Notes: generated from the letters alone by a model not told the origin. A stretch of DNA of 64,000 bases from Clitopilus passeckerianus (GCA_944990035.1 CALYLX010000142.1:186001-250000), one strand, 5' to 3'; counted from the first letter of the stretch, positions 27,790-40,236 are shown. Numbers and translations are program-made.

Positions 27790-30651
27790 GGCTCGCATCC
27801 GAATATACAGCCAGAAAAACATTCCACAATGGGACGAATGCGACCCCATGGTATGGACCTCGGCGATTCTGCTGAGTTCTGCTGTCGACTGGATGGCGAC
27901 TGGGCCGCAGGTGAACGACAGGGATGTCATCAACGAAATAGAGGAAGCATCGCGTGACCTTCGCATAGCTATCTTGTGGCCATTAATAGCACAGAATCGT
28001 CACATGGGAGATGGTCTGCGATGGTCCGTTCCTGTCCGTATATGCTTGATTCAGATTCAAGTGGTGAATGGTAAATGGGTTAAATTCTGCGGAAATTCGG
28101 GCAATTTGGTTGCTGCCCTGTGTAGCATTTTTGCGGTGAAGCCGAAGTAACAGATCGGAATACATACGGCTCACTGGTAAATAGTTTGAGCGAAAATAAG
28201 GGTGGTTGATCGTGGTCACTTACGAGGTATGACGACAAGACTCGGCGCCGCAGGCATGTGAATTTACTCAAACTGGCATCCCTGGCGGTGCATGCTGCAT
28301 GTCAGATTCCTCGCAGAACTTCTCCAATCCCAAGAAGACACCATACCATCTTTCAGCTGCAAAGAACACGGCCGGATTTACATTCGGATCAATGAGCTTC
28401 AATTCAAAAACTGGGGTTTGACAGGCACAATTATATAAAACGATCGGAGAAACAAAGGGAAGCTTCGCTGATCGGTGATCTGCATCGTGGACAGCCACAG
28501 CTCCACACAAAGGGGAGTTTACAAATTTCAATCCGTGCGAAACACACAGCAGGTCACTGGCGATGCCAGGTGGGGTAATAGATCGCGGGAGAAGGTTTGG
28601 AGGCATCTCGGAGCCTGAATTGACCAGCGGAAAGGTGGCAACACGTAATCACGGTTCGTTGCCCTACGTCGTAGAGTATGTTCTGGGAAAGGCATAAAAC
28701 TAGCAGGCATGGAAGGGATGACTAGGACTCTGTACGGTCGATCCATGATAAGTCAGATAGAATAATAGGAGAATCGTTGGGTAAAGTTGTAGATACAATC
28801 CATCAAGTCCCCACGTTGCGAAAGAAAGTGAAAACATCGAAGTCATGGGGACTTGTCAGTTCACCATCAGAGGAGAGACATATATGTGCAGGGTCCGAGG
28901 ATGATACGGGTCAATTAGGAATGTGATACAGCGGATTCTTGGCAGCAGATGTCAGGAAGGTATCGATGTGGAAATGCGGCTACCACACAGATTTGATGAG
29001 GAGTCGAAGATGCGGTGATAGAGGAAGATGGTGACTCTGAAAGCGTTCTTGCTCATTTCTTGCCTCCAGAGCAAGATGTTGCTATCCTAGCGGCGGTCCT
29101 CGCCTTCTTTCGCCCCCTACGCTTACACCGAATTGACCGGCGGCTTCGAAATGGTTCTTGATCAGCTTCCTGCATTCAGGAAACAAGGTATCGAAACTTC
29201 GGGGAAGGGATCATAAACCCTGGGCTGATAACGGGGCGTACTCGGGGTCCGTGGTCAAGAAGGCAAGCACCTGAATGACGTGAACCCTACGGGCAAAAGA
29301 TGTCAAGCATCACATCCACCGCGCGTGGCCTGCCACGGGATAAGCAGTATCACCGCCGGCGGCAGAAATATATAACAGTGAGGTTCTGTTCAAGGAGGAG
29401 GAGGCAGAAGGGGCTAATCCCGGGACCGGGAGTAAGACGATCTGATAGCGGAAGGGAATCGGGGTATAGCTGAGAAGGACACCCTCGAGCATCTGAAGCT
29501 TGGCTAGCTTACCGTTAAAAGGGTGGGAAGGTCACGGTCCGCCTTTGTGAGCCATGGAGGGCGAACTCATGCTGGTCTGCTGGATGTTGCAGGAGTTATA
29601 AACGAACAAATACTGCAAATAAAACCAGCGAGTTGCGAGGCTTCGTGATGTGCTGGTAGCTCGTAATCTCGCGACCTTAGCCATGACAGGTCCATATGTG
29701 TAGACTGGAGTAGAACCCCTTCATCTACCGATATGGCCGGAGATTGGACTTGAGACGTTTAATGGTGTGGATCACGAAACTAATTCTCTTCGCAAAAAGT
29801 AAAGGGACACGGCTTGAACATCGAGGTGTTGAAGCCAGATGCTTGGATGTTTGAGGGTGAAGGGTGCTTGCATGTCCCAAGCCAGACTGCCTGTGATGGG
29901 CCTAGGTACCGTATCTATGATGCGCTCGTCGGTCGATGGCACATTACTTTATATCCAGGCGGTAAAACGTGCAGATATGTCCAACGTGAAGAGTTAAATG
30001 CGACGAGTGGGATCCGAGTCTGGGAAGGTGGTTGGAGTAGTGGCAGGTTACGTCAACGTGCATGCTGCCCGAATCCTGCATTCGCAGTACGCAGCTGTTG
30101 GAATGGCTGGGGGTGCTTCGCCCTTAGAACTAGCGAGTAAGTGTACTGGCTTTCCCTTTTTCAGGCAGAGGCAGCAAACTTCAGTTGGGTGCTTTTTGAG
30201 GGTGTTGCCACTGGCACCTGGCGGTGGCTGATCGCTGAATTCTTCACGTTGAGCCTAAAAGTTAAGAATAGTTAGCGTCTGGTCCGGCAGGATATGGTAG
30301 CAGCGACGAGGATAAAAAAGGACGAAACCCTGCAGAAACTAGAGAAGATTAGCTTGCCTGGTTTATAAGTCTCTGTCCTCCTACACGACCACTGACTGAT
30401 CAAGGAACTCGAGGAGCCAATCAGGGGGCTGATGTTCGCCAACCGTGGAGAAAGAAATAATATTGAGCTAAATGTTTTCCTCGACAGTGACCTGAAGAGA
30501 CCGTTAGTTTTGTAAGATTGCAAGCTATGTCGAGTACGAGCTTTTGACATCAGGAATATTCTGTGTTCGGAATCAAGTATCAGCACCACGTTGGTATCAG
30601 GAGATGCAAATAAAACGACAGAGAGGAACGTGTAATTCAAATGCTCACCAG
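27790..30651. other. Intergenic region, no supported gene
   Basis: Open frames up to 167 codons occur (for example plus 27647-28150), but none has coding character or joinable exons that I can recognise. Nothing else is seen before the NACHT-WD40 tail fragment. Confidence 0.45.
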
Positions 30652-31109
30652 GACCGAATTGGTGTTGCCGCATTTTCTCCCTCGAGGTCATTCCTTGTAT
30701 CGGCCTCCAAGAACACCTTTTGCTTGCCAGTGTGGAGGAATCGTGATATGATTGGTCGCATAGGCAGTCTCCAAGAACATTTCACATCGATCATATCTGT
30801 CGCCTTCCTTCCACCACATTCAGCCCTATCACTGCCCAGAAGTACCAGTCATAACAGCGGTGCATCCCATATCCCTGATGTAGCCGTACCTACCCCGCCT
30901 TGCGTATGGTATTCCTGGGTCTTAGATCGAACTCCTCACTTTCCGGCCTCGTATACATCAAGGTATCAGCGGAGGGGTTATCAGCTGTTCTTCCATTCTA
31001 CTTCAACGCAGCTGTAATTGGTGCGGGCCCTACAGGCTTATCAATCGCAGTAGGCTGTGAGGACGGACGCGTCATGCTTCTTGACATCTCAAGGGTTCCT
31101 CTGGTTTAA
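30652..31109 (+). pseudogene. Detached C-terminal fragment of a NACHT-WD40 receptor gene
   Basis: The translation aligns with the last ~170 residues of the receptor at 15845-20431. DRIGVAAFSPSRSFLVSASKN corresponds to the last decayed WD40 blade (GKIGAIEFSPSG). After a frame change near 30895 the sequence reads SNSSLSGLVYIKVSAEG and ends GCEDGRVMLLDISR, against NPSLSGLVYLNVPADG and GCKDGRVILLDISR. No NACHT part or earlier blades were found upstream. It is on the opposite strand to the full gene. I infer a truncated duplicate, diverged and not functional. Confidence 0.8.
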
Positions 31110-31353
31110 GATTTCAACATCATTGCCTGCTAGTTGTATTTGTCATTGACTCTGCATGTTTGTACCATCGATTGGCGCCATCTCCTCGCATTAGACACGT
31201 GAATGATAAGGGTACGACCGCGAAGAAGCCTGGAAGCGTTGGAGGAAACCACATTTGCATGTGAACGGTGAAGATGGCTAGTGCGGGCACCGCCACCGCT
31301 ACTGCCAATCCTGGAATCACGTGTGAAAGCCTCCTTCATCGTCGACGTCGACG

Positions 31354-33791
31354 ATGTCGAGCCTCGAATATGTAGCCGTGCCGGCTGGGGCGACACGTCT
31401 CCAAGGCAAGCAAGGGACGTCGCCAGTCAAGCAAATCCTGACGCCTCTCCCAAAAACCTCTGATTCACCAACCAACACAAGTGCACCCTCATCACCAACT
31501 TCAAGCACAACGTCGTTTGCAGGGAACTTGAATTCATTCACTTCGCCGACCAATGCAGCTTTTTCAATGCTCCCGCAGCTACTGTTCTCTTCTGCGATAC
31601 CCAATGCTAGCGCTTCTACTGAATCACCAAGGAAGAGACGATCAAGTGTGAGCTTGGACCAACGGCCTTTGCTCAGCACTCGGGATCCGCTGTCGCTGCC
31701 TATAACCTCGAATAACTTCAAGAGATTCGTGGCAAGAGCCGGTCCGCTATTTTGGCTTCAGGACCGGATTGAGGAGGTCGTCACTTGGAAACATCCCAAG
31801 GGTAACAGTGTCACTGCTGCATGGCTTGCTGGGTATGCCTTCCTATGTAAGCCTGGTTCAAACATCTCCACTTTCTCTGGCTCACACTCGTGATTTTAGG
31901 CTACTTTCCGAGGATGTTCTTCTTCATACCACACGCCGCACTCATCGGCGTCATGCTGGCCACCTACCAGTATCCGGCTCCTTCAGGCAACGATCCTACA
32001 GCATCCAGGAAATCGTCTCCTAACCCAGAAAACACGCCTGGTGATCTCAGAAGTAACTTCGTGGACTGGCAAGCAAACCTCCAAGCAATTCAAAACCTAA
32101 TGGGCGCCGTGTAAGTTGCTATATCCACCTTTCCAAATTATCAGCACCAATTCATTGTCCACCTCCCAGATCTGACGCATATGACCTCCTTCAACCTCAC
32201 ACACAACACCTAGTCCTCTCCTCGGCCCACCTTTCTCGACCCTCTTCCGCTTCCTCCGGGAACAGCTCCACCTCCGGTGCTCCTTCGTCATCCAAACCAA
32301 TCTCTCCATATCCCCCATACATCCTCCTGACCCTCCTCCTGACCTCTCCCCCGCTCCTCCTCCTGCTCTCGTCCCCCCTCTTCCCAGCCAGGCTAGTGAC
32401 CTTTATCGCCGGCGCACTCCCCGTTCTGGCTTTACACCCGTATGTTGGCCCCGTCCTCGTCCACCTGGGAGAGACGGGTCAACGCATATATGTGTGCTTA
32501 TCCGGACAAAGGGAAATGGTGGAAGACGACAAGGAAGTTCTATTGCTGCTACAACTAGCCCAAGATGCGATGGGGTTGGTTCTGTTGGCGAAGCAAAGGC
32601 TCTTGGTCTATGGCAGGAAGAGTAACCGTGCCTTACTTGCCTTCCGCCGCCTTCTCGCCAGGTTTGGGTTGGGGATCGCTTACACCTCTGTCTCCTCGTC
32701 CTTTGCCTCATCCGACATCATCTCCAGCTCTGGTGTAGATGACCCAGAGGAAGATGTGGCCAACATGAAACTGGCTATGCTCCCCGTCCAGTCCCTGATT
32801 GAACGTTTCATGGATGATGATAGACTCGACGACCGAGTCTGGAACTCCGAGATGAGAGAGGTTGAGATATGGGAGAACGAGAGGTTCCTACCTTCACGTG
32901 GTATGTCTATTTCCTTCAAGAGTCATATCTGCTTACTGACCCACCCATTTTGATTTCGTGTAGAAGAAACAAGGAAACGACGCTCAAGCTCCATCCTGAG
33001 CCCCCGACTGTCTTTATCCTACTTCCCAGATGGCGAACTTGACCCCGCCAGTACGAACGAGATCCCACTGTCGGATAAATCCTTCCTTCAAGACTCAGAC
33101 GACTTGGGCGAACTCGGACCTGGGGTGTGGTCTAAAACGCATCTGAGGCCAACTGAGAGGAAGGGATGGACTAGGGGACGGGATGGGTGGGGTGGGATTA
33201 GGCCGAGGGTTAGGAGTATTGGGCAGAATGAGAAGGACGAGAGGAAGGGGGATAAGGAGAGGAAGGATACGGATAAGGATGATGATGAAAGTGAAGAGGG
33301 TGGTGTGGGGACGGGGTATGTCAGGTTTGTGTCATTCTCGGTTTTTCTTTGCTGGAAAGATGTGTGGCTGTTGGTGATGGCACCCGACGGGTGCACTGCC
33401 GCCTTTCCTTGCTGCTTGATTTCGACCAGGTTATTGAATATAGTACTGATGGGTTTCTGATTCTTTCGCGCAGTAGCAACCTAACATTCTCCCTATCACC
33501 TGGGTGGTCGTTTGTCCGAACGGAGGGGTGGAGGAAGGATAGGGTCGCTGAGTGGTCTGGCGAAGCCTCCTACAAAGATATTAGTGGTACGTACCTTCCC
33601 TCTTTCTCACCGATTCTTCTCAAGGCTAATCCATTTCTTTCCCTCTTCCAGATACCTCTGGATGGATATACACGAATGACGTCTGGGGAGGTCCACCAAG
33701 GAAGTTCCCGGTCAGAGGGAGTGTTACGAGGAGGCGGCGGTGGACGAGGAGGGTGTGGTTTAATGAAGGAGACGGGAATAAGTCAAAGTAG
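31354..33791 (+). CDS. Pex24/dysferlin-domain peroxisomal membrane protein (PEX28-32 family)
   Basis: Six exons (31354-31846, 31900-32110, 32170-32900, 32964-33324, 33474-33586, 33652-33791) join into 682 residues. A Ser/Pro-rich N-terminus is followed by hydrophobic segments FFFIPHAALIGVMLATYQYP and a Leu-rich double hairpin near residues 285-330, typical of the reticulon-like membrane part of Pex30-type proteins. The C-terminus carries the DysF signature: GWSFVRTEGW and, in the last exon, GWIYTNDVWGGP followed by basic residues. Such proteins sit in the ER and peroxisomal membrane and control peroxisome number and budding. An acidic/basic low-complexity stretch lies between the DysF halves. 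Splice sites are canonical and the frame is intact. Confidence 0.88.
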
Positions 33792-34146
33792 ATTGAGGAA
33801 CGTGTGTCATTCACTAAATTTGTACCCCCTAGGACCAGTCCACCTCATATATGCAACCTACCTCTTTACTGACTCAAAAAAGTTGAATTTGGGATGAGGA
33901 ATCAGATGAACACTGGGTTGGCAGACTTTTTCCCGGTCGACAATACTTGAGTTTTCCCCAGGCCGTCGCCATCCATAAAACCGTCCTCGATTGCGCTTCC
34001 CGCAAAGGGGGTTGGGTTTGACTATTGTGTATCAGGTTGGAATCAACGCCAACAACTAGGTGGTCCAGTTCACAATTTGCGGGAGTAGCTTAAAGTACTC
34101 CATTATTATATATCCCTGGCGTTGCTACCTCTCCTTCCCGATCGCA

Positions 34147-36158
34147 TCACCTCCTACCCACCCTCCGCCTATCCCTATCCCTCCATGCAGCCCACACACT
34201 AAGCCCCACTGCAACCACACACGCCATCGCCGTATAGTGGACCGCATCGGAATAACATATCTTTCCCTCCAGACATTCCGCCATTGCATCACCTCCTGGG
34301 ACCCCAACCGTACTAACCGTGAGGAGATGTTTAGGAGCAGTAAGAGGAGTAGAGGTGGGTGTATGCGCATCCATTATTCTCCCAAATATCATAGCAAAGA
34401 GATTGCCCGATATTATGGGCGAGAGCGCGATGTAACCGCTATTTTCAGAGAAGTGGGCTAGAACGATTTCAGTGACATATACTAAATATAGGCAGTGGTA
34501 AAGAACCTACCCATCCCAAACCACTCAATAACCACCCCCGGAAACACCACATAAAGACTCCCATACCCCCACCCCGACAACGCGCTCGCAGCCCACATTT
34601 CCTCCACCCTCTCGATTCGCAGAAGCGCCAACTGTGCGCTGAGGGTGAGGATGGAGATGGGGATGAGGAGGTAGGAGGGGGGGAGGGAGAGGTGCGTTTT
34701 TAGGAGGTCGGAGATGGAGCCTATGGGGGGAGAAGGTCAGATGCGGTCTGGGGTTGAGGGAAGGGAGGGGGAGGAGGGGGGTATGGGCAACGAACCTATG
34801 AGTAACCTCCCAGCAAAACTCGCGACACTAATAACAGATACTTGATGTCCTTGCCATAAGTCCGCTTCTCTCGGGTCGTATCCGGAGCCAGCGCCAGAGC
34901 CAGGATTGTTTGATGAGTGCGAGTGGGCGTAAAGTGCCCTCGCCATGGATCCGACATTGTTGATGTATGTTAACCCGGCCCCCGCCACTAATTAAATGCC
35001 AATACGTCAAGTATCATCAGAATGGTGACGAATCAACAAAAGGAGTAAGGTGGGAGGACTCACGAAGAGATGTGATGGTGAAAAGGAGCCAGAAATCTAG
35101 ACTTTTGGCTAGTTGAAGGCCGTGGACGTTGACCTCTTCCTCTCGCTGTGTATCATCATCGTCGGAGGACGACGCTATCAAGGGATCTTCTTCCCCACAG
35201 ACCTTCCGGTCCTCTTCCGCTCCCTCGAGGCTTAGCTTCGTCCTCGTCTCCCTCGTTGGTGGAGGAACGGCCCTAACGAAAAACGACGCAACCACCATAG
35301 GCACCGAAGTCCCAAACGCAAGCAAACACAAGAACGACGACGTCCTCCCCGCAAGAAACACCCTTCCGATGGTGGAGAATAAAAGTGCGGAGAGGCCGAA
35401 GCCTGAGAGGACGATGCCGACTGTCGTTGCGCGCTAGCGTATATCGGAGGGAGGAAATTTGAGATTCAAATCAAATTAGCCTTGACTAGGGGAGAGACAC
35501 GGGATGCCGTACCAGTGAGCCAGGAAACGACTTCGCTGTAGCGTTCACCCCCGCTACGATCCCCGCATTGCCACCCGCTCCCGTCAGGGCTTTGCACGCA
35601 ACTAAGATGATCATCGTGGCGAGAGGTATCGTAGCTCCTCCCCCTCTCCCTCCTCCTCCTCCTCCTCCTGCTTCTCCTGCTGCTGGGGGTAGTCCAAGGT
35701 CGTAAATGATCTTAGTCCCGTAATACCCGAAGAACTGGAAGAAACATGCAGAGAGGAGGACGAGTCGGGGTCCGTTGGAGTCGATGATGCGGCCCCAGAG
35801 GGGGCTGCTTAGTTGGGCGCCGTCTGTTTGAGTTGGTGTGAGTACATGTACGGGTGGAGACACCCGATGACGAAGAAGGAATGAGGGATAGGTAGGACGT
35901 ACAATTTCCTGCGAGCCCGATCATGTTCAAGTTGGTGTGTGAGAGGCGGAGGCGGGAGCCAAGTTGGGGTGCATAGGCTAGGTTTTGGTCAGTTTCTAGG
36001 ATCAATTGATAAGGACGGTTTGGATCTACCAGAGAAGCTCTGAGTATATATGAGTATAAAGCGATGGATTGTCAGAACTGAAGTTGACGTACATAGTTTG
36101 TGCCAGCACAAAGTGCTACAACGACCGACGCGCCCAATGTTAGCATTCTAGACGCCAT
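34147..36158 (-). CDS. Nodulin-like major facilitator transporter
   Basis: Eight exons (36158-36093, 36039-36030, 35977-35903, 35823-35513, 35433-35064, 34987-34796, 34720-34511, 34457-34147) give 514 residues. The N-terminus MASRMLTLGASVVVALCAGTNY, the motif SAYAPQLGSRL and GLAGN-YGAQLSSPLWGRIID are diagnostic of the nodulin-like/MCH1-like MFS branch. About 12 hydrophobic helices are split by an acidic Ser/Asp-rich central loop, followed by LAKSLDFWLLF and a second six-helix half. The substrate is unknown; relatives are assigned to monocarboxylates or intracellular membranes. A Gly-rich insert (seven Gly in a row) lies in the third loop. The second exon is only 10 nt, and without it the conserved NY-SAYAPQL junction is out of frame. 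Confidence 0.9.
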
Positions 36159-38130
36159 AGATCTATCTGCTGGTCTCGATATCGTAGAAGAGAAGAACGA
36201 GAGCGAGCATGGTGGCGAATGCGCGCAAAGTGAAGTGGGTCCTTGGAAGGCTAAACCGAAAATGGATTCGGATCCCTGTTGTGGGCTCGTGTTTGTTCGT
36301 GACGTCATCCTCATCCGACACTCAGGCCTGCATCCGAGCTGCTTCCTATACACCAAGATTCCTGGCACTCTAACTATGGCGAGGGAGGTCCAGACAAGAA
36401 GAGAAAAATTAATTAATTAATTAAGGGGAGGAAAGAGGGGAAGAGAAAGTGCGTGCGGAACTCATCGGAGAGCATGAAATCCCAAGGAAATACTCTCCAA
36501 CATGTCAGATCAAAGGTCCAGCACTCGAATCAAGCAATGTAATCGAGGGCACAGATGAATGGAGGGTTGACGAACAGTCTTCCTGTGTAACAACTCAGAA
36601 CAATTGCTTTAAATTTCAGGTAGTTTCAAGGTATAGTGTGTCTAAACAATATAGTTACATGGTCAAGATGGCCAATCTTTGTCAGAAAGGTTCTGGATTA
36701 CCAGGTAAATACAGAGGAAATTCTGATTCATTAAAGAGTGCAAGAGCGAACAATGATTGGGGCTTGGAAATACCTTTGGTGCATCAGCAAACTCAGATTT
36801 TGGCACAGCCACAGCAGTAGTTGGCCATATTTGCGATGTGATTCCATAGCGCGGGGATAGTTACCAGTAGTTATCTTGATTTTCATAGGTAGTTATAGAG
36901 GGCCATATTCCGGCATGTTTTTCATAGGTGCCATAGCGTGAGAGGCTGATAGTGCATCGAGCGCCAAAGTGTACCATAGGGCCCAAGAGACGCATAGCGC
37001 CAGGTAGTGCATGTCCAATTCGGGCAATAGCTCCCACGGCCAACCAAGGCCAAATGCTCGCGAGGGCATAGTAAATTAAGTCCAGGCTTTATTACGGAGT
37101 AATGCTCATATTAGCTGTTAGAAGTGTATAAACTCCTATTTGATCTACCCTGTAAACTATGAAAGAGGGTACTGCGCTCTCTACACAACATGGTGTTGAC
37201 TTGTACGCAAACATCCTGAGTGAAAATTCAGGCTCCGACCAAATTCGAAGTTCAACATGACGCGTCAACTTGTCGTTCTTCTCTCATCACTTTCTCCCTC
37301 TCACCACCTCCACCTGGTTTATCACCACACACAAACGGCCTCCTCTTCATATAAGGATGTGATGGTTTCCTGTAGGACGCGTATGTCGCGTTGCATTACG
37401 ACCAGGTACGAGACTTATCAAAGACGGCGCTTGTTTAGCATCCTCCTCATTCTTTCATTATTTACTGACTTTTTTTACAGCCTTCCAATATACGTGGACT
37501 ACGGGAAGTAGAGAGAACATGCATATGTATACCCCTAATGCCTACATACCACTGGTGAGTCCTAACGCGCACTGCAGTACCTGCAAATGGGTCGCTTTTG
37601 TTCGGGAAGGCTAACATCATATTTTCCTAGTTTTGAGGACTCTTGTGGTAACGACGACCTGCCAAAACACAATCGTCACCTCCCAATATCTATCATGGCA
37701 CCCTTATTTCATGAATGCTAACATAATTTCCTCACAGGTGCGACAATTCTCTGCAACATGAAGTACCATGGACCACTGCCATCATGCACCGCCCACCCTG
37801 TCGCTATGCGAGAACCATTGACCCGCCAAAGCTGGAGGCAATGCAAGTGGAACATCGGCTGCTCATGAAGTGCCTGGGCTGGCCAGGCATGCTGCGGGAA
37901 AGGGTAACTCAGGGAGCCTGTATATTAGCATAGTATTCCATGTCGTAGTTAGTCTTGAAATAGGATATGTTTGATTATTTTATTATTAAAATTTTGAGTG
38001 CTATCAAAGCAAACCGAACTGGTTCAAGTGAACCACCCGGGACATTCTAGACAGACTCTATAGTGGTTAGCCTGCTCGCTAGACCTACTTAGTACTATGT
38101 AGCCAACATGGCAACTATAGACATGATATA
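36159..38130. other. AT-rich spacer between the MFS gene and the transposon cluster
   Basis: No gene is supported. It includes an (ATTA)n run at about 36407-36424 and a 123-codon open frame at 36449-36820 with no recognisable features. The last five bases before the LTR (38126-38130, ATATA) are the target duplication of the adjacent retrotransposon. Confidence 0.5.
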
Positions 38131-38595
38131 TGTTATGATTTTGCTTACATGTTTCTCCTTACATACCCCGGCCCGCTTACCTATGCACGATTACTCACAT
38201 ATGCTGCGCATCACTGCGCATTTTTCATCTTTTTCCATGCTTACTCCGCATCTCTCACGATCGTGAGAGACTTATACCTTATCTGACTCTTTCTGACTCA
38301 TGTACTTACTCATCATGCTGCGCATGACTCATTACTTACTCAGCATGCTGCGCATGTGCTATATTTAGAACTACTAGATAGGTATATAAACCTGTACCAT
38401 TTGGTCAAGGCTCCTCAGCTTGACCTAGGCAATCTACCTAACTGCTTAGTTCTCTATTTCGCCTTTAAGTCCCTTGCTTCGTCAATCTCACCAGGTCGTC
38501 AGTACAGCCGCAGCTGCTGACAAATCTCTGTCTTTGTTTATCAAAGACATCGAGCGTAAACAGTATTACCTAAGTTGTTAGGCTCTGCCTTAACA
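38131..38595 (+). repeat. 5' LTR of chromovirus A1
   Basis: It begins TGTTATG and ends CTTAACA. It holds a 20-bp perfect palindrome at 38251-38270 (core CTCACGATCGTGAG), repeated TGCTGCGCATG motifs, a TATA box and a GTCTTTG/CAAAGAC hairpin at 38530-38548 close to the priming site. Confidence 0.95.
38383..38390 (+). promoter_or_regulatory. TATA box in the A-family LTR
   Basis: TATATAAA is kept in every A-family LTR of the window. The sequence CAGCTTGACCT starts about 33 nt after it, at 38416, and is the predicted RNA start. Confidence 0.6.
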
Positions 38596-38597
38596 AA

Positions 38598-38608
38598 AGG
38601 TCAAGCTG
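38598..38608 (+). promoter_or_regulatory. Putative self-priming primer binding site
   Basis: AGGTCAAGCTG, 2 nt after the 5' LTR, is the exact reverse complement of CAGCTTGACCT at 38416-38426, where transcription should start. This is the arrangement known from Tf1, in which the 5' end of the RNA folds back as primer. I do not recognise a tRNA 3' end in the site. Confidence 0.6.
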
Positions 38609-38741
38609 TTCAGAAGGCCCGCTCATTGTTAGCGCAGGCCCACCCCGACAACACAGCAGAAGCACGCAACAGGCCGATTGCCGTTGCGGCTACCACTCAG
38701 TCACCACGGTCGTACACAGGGCAGACCACCCGCCACGAAAT

Positions 38742-40236
38742 ACCACTCTAGTAGAAGGAACCAACAACGTCTACAAGTTCACCAACGGAAGCTACTGCGG
38801 TTTTAATCACAACAATAACCGCTGGTGCTACGCCTCTCTCCCTGGCAAATTCACATTCACCACCGTTGCCGTTGAAAACAGACACTTCCACGCTCTAGAC
38901 TTCCCTACCCCTGAACGACCTCATAAGACCCCTGCTATTGTCCGAGCTCAACGAGAACACGACATTGAAGTAGACGAGGAGGAACAGCGACGCTTCGCAC
39001 CATTACCCACAGCAATATCCAGGAACCCATCACTAGTCCCGTCTACCAGCGCTTCTGTCTTGCCCGAAGAGGAAGAAGAAGAACACCAAGTACAACAACA
39101 GCTAGAGGAGAGCCCCACAGCTGAGCCAGAGGAGCGCCCCAGTGCAGAAACAATTGAACCAGAGACCGACTTCGATTTCGACTACGAAATGTCACAAGAC
39201 AACAACAACAAGAAGGACATTGGAGCCAAACCCCAAACGTTCTCCGGAGACCGATCCAAGACCAGAAAGTTCATTCAGGAACTTGAAGACTACCTCATCC
39301 TAAACAACCTCAACCAACTCGAAGATGACAAGAAGATTCGCATCGCCCTATCCTTCCTCAAAGAAGGAACTGCAGCAGCATGGGGATTAGAATTTCACGA
39401 TAAATATTCAGCAGCTGAAAGGAAAGCCACCTACGCTGAATTTATCAACCAATTCAAAGAAGCCTTTTCCCTACCGACGACAAAGCTGCCGCACTCCTCC
39501 AACTCAAAGCCTTACGACAGGATGGGACAGCTGACGAATTTGTCACCGTCTTCAAGAATATTCTTGCACGAACTGATCTCAGCGGTGACACTGCAAAGAT
39601 TGAGATCTTCATGGAAGGACTTACCCCAAACTCCGAGAGAAAATTCTCTTTTCCGATTCCCCTCCTACCACATTCGACGATTGGGTCAAGAAAGCCGTCC
39701 AGTTTGACAACAACTGGCGACGTGCCAAGACAATCATGGGACATACCCGTATCATCAAGACATCTGATATGGTCAAAGGTGCTTACAAAACACCTACTGG
39801 AGCCCGAGACCCAATGGCTATGGATGTTGATCGTTTCACCACTGATCCACCCAAACGCCGCCTCACCCAGGAGGAAAGAGAACATCACAAGAAGAACAAC
39901 TTGTGCTACTATTGCTCCAAGAAAGGTCACACGATCCAACAATGTCTTCAAAGGAAGAATTTTGGAAGAACCTACCCTAGCAACAACGACAGCCGATTCC
40001 ACAAGAAACCTGAGAAGGGAGCCGAGTTGATCAAATATGTCAGAGCAGTCCTAGCTGACATGCCCCAAGAAGAAGCCGCTGAATTCTACACTGAAGCAGA
40101 GGCTGAGGGTTTTAAAGAGGAAGACTGCAAAGCCGACGTCAGTACTTCTCGCCCGATTGATATTTCCAGTGTACTTGTAGCTACTGATTTTTATGCTGAA
40201 TCTATGCGTATCCCAATCTCTCTACAAGACCCCTAG
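38742..40236 (+). pseudogene. Gag of chromovirus A1, frameshifted
   Basis: A coding frame is open from before 38742. It includes an acidic Glu-rich stretch, a capsid-like region (QTFSGDRSKTRKFIQELEDYL...AAAWGLEFHDKY) and, after a lost C near 39470, a CCHC zinc knuckle (CYYCSKKGHTIQQC, near 39903-39944) that binds the RNA. The reading ends at a TAG at 40234-40236, where copy A2 reads through. There is no in-frame ATG before 39189, although the upstream 150 codons are conserved in frame in A2. Confidence 0.85.

Noticed and set aside
36407..36424. (ATTA)n run as a transposon end
   Set aside because: Simple repeat only; no inverted or direct partner was found nearby.
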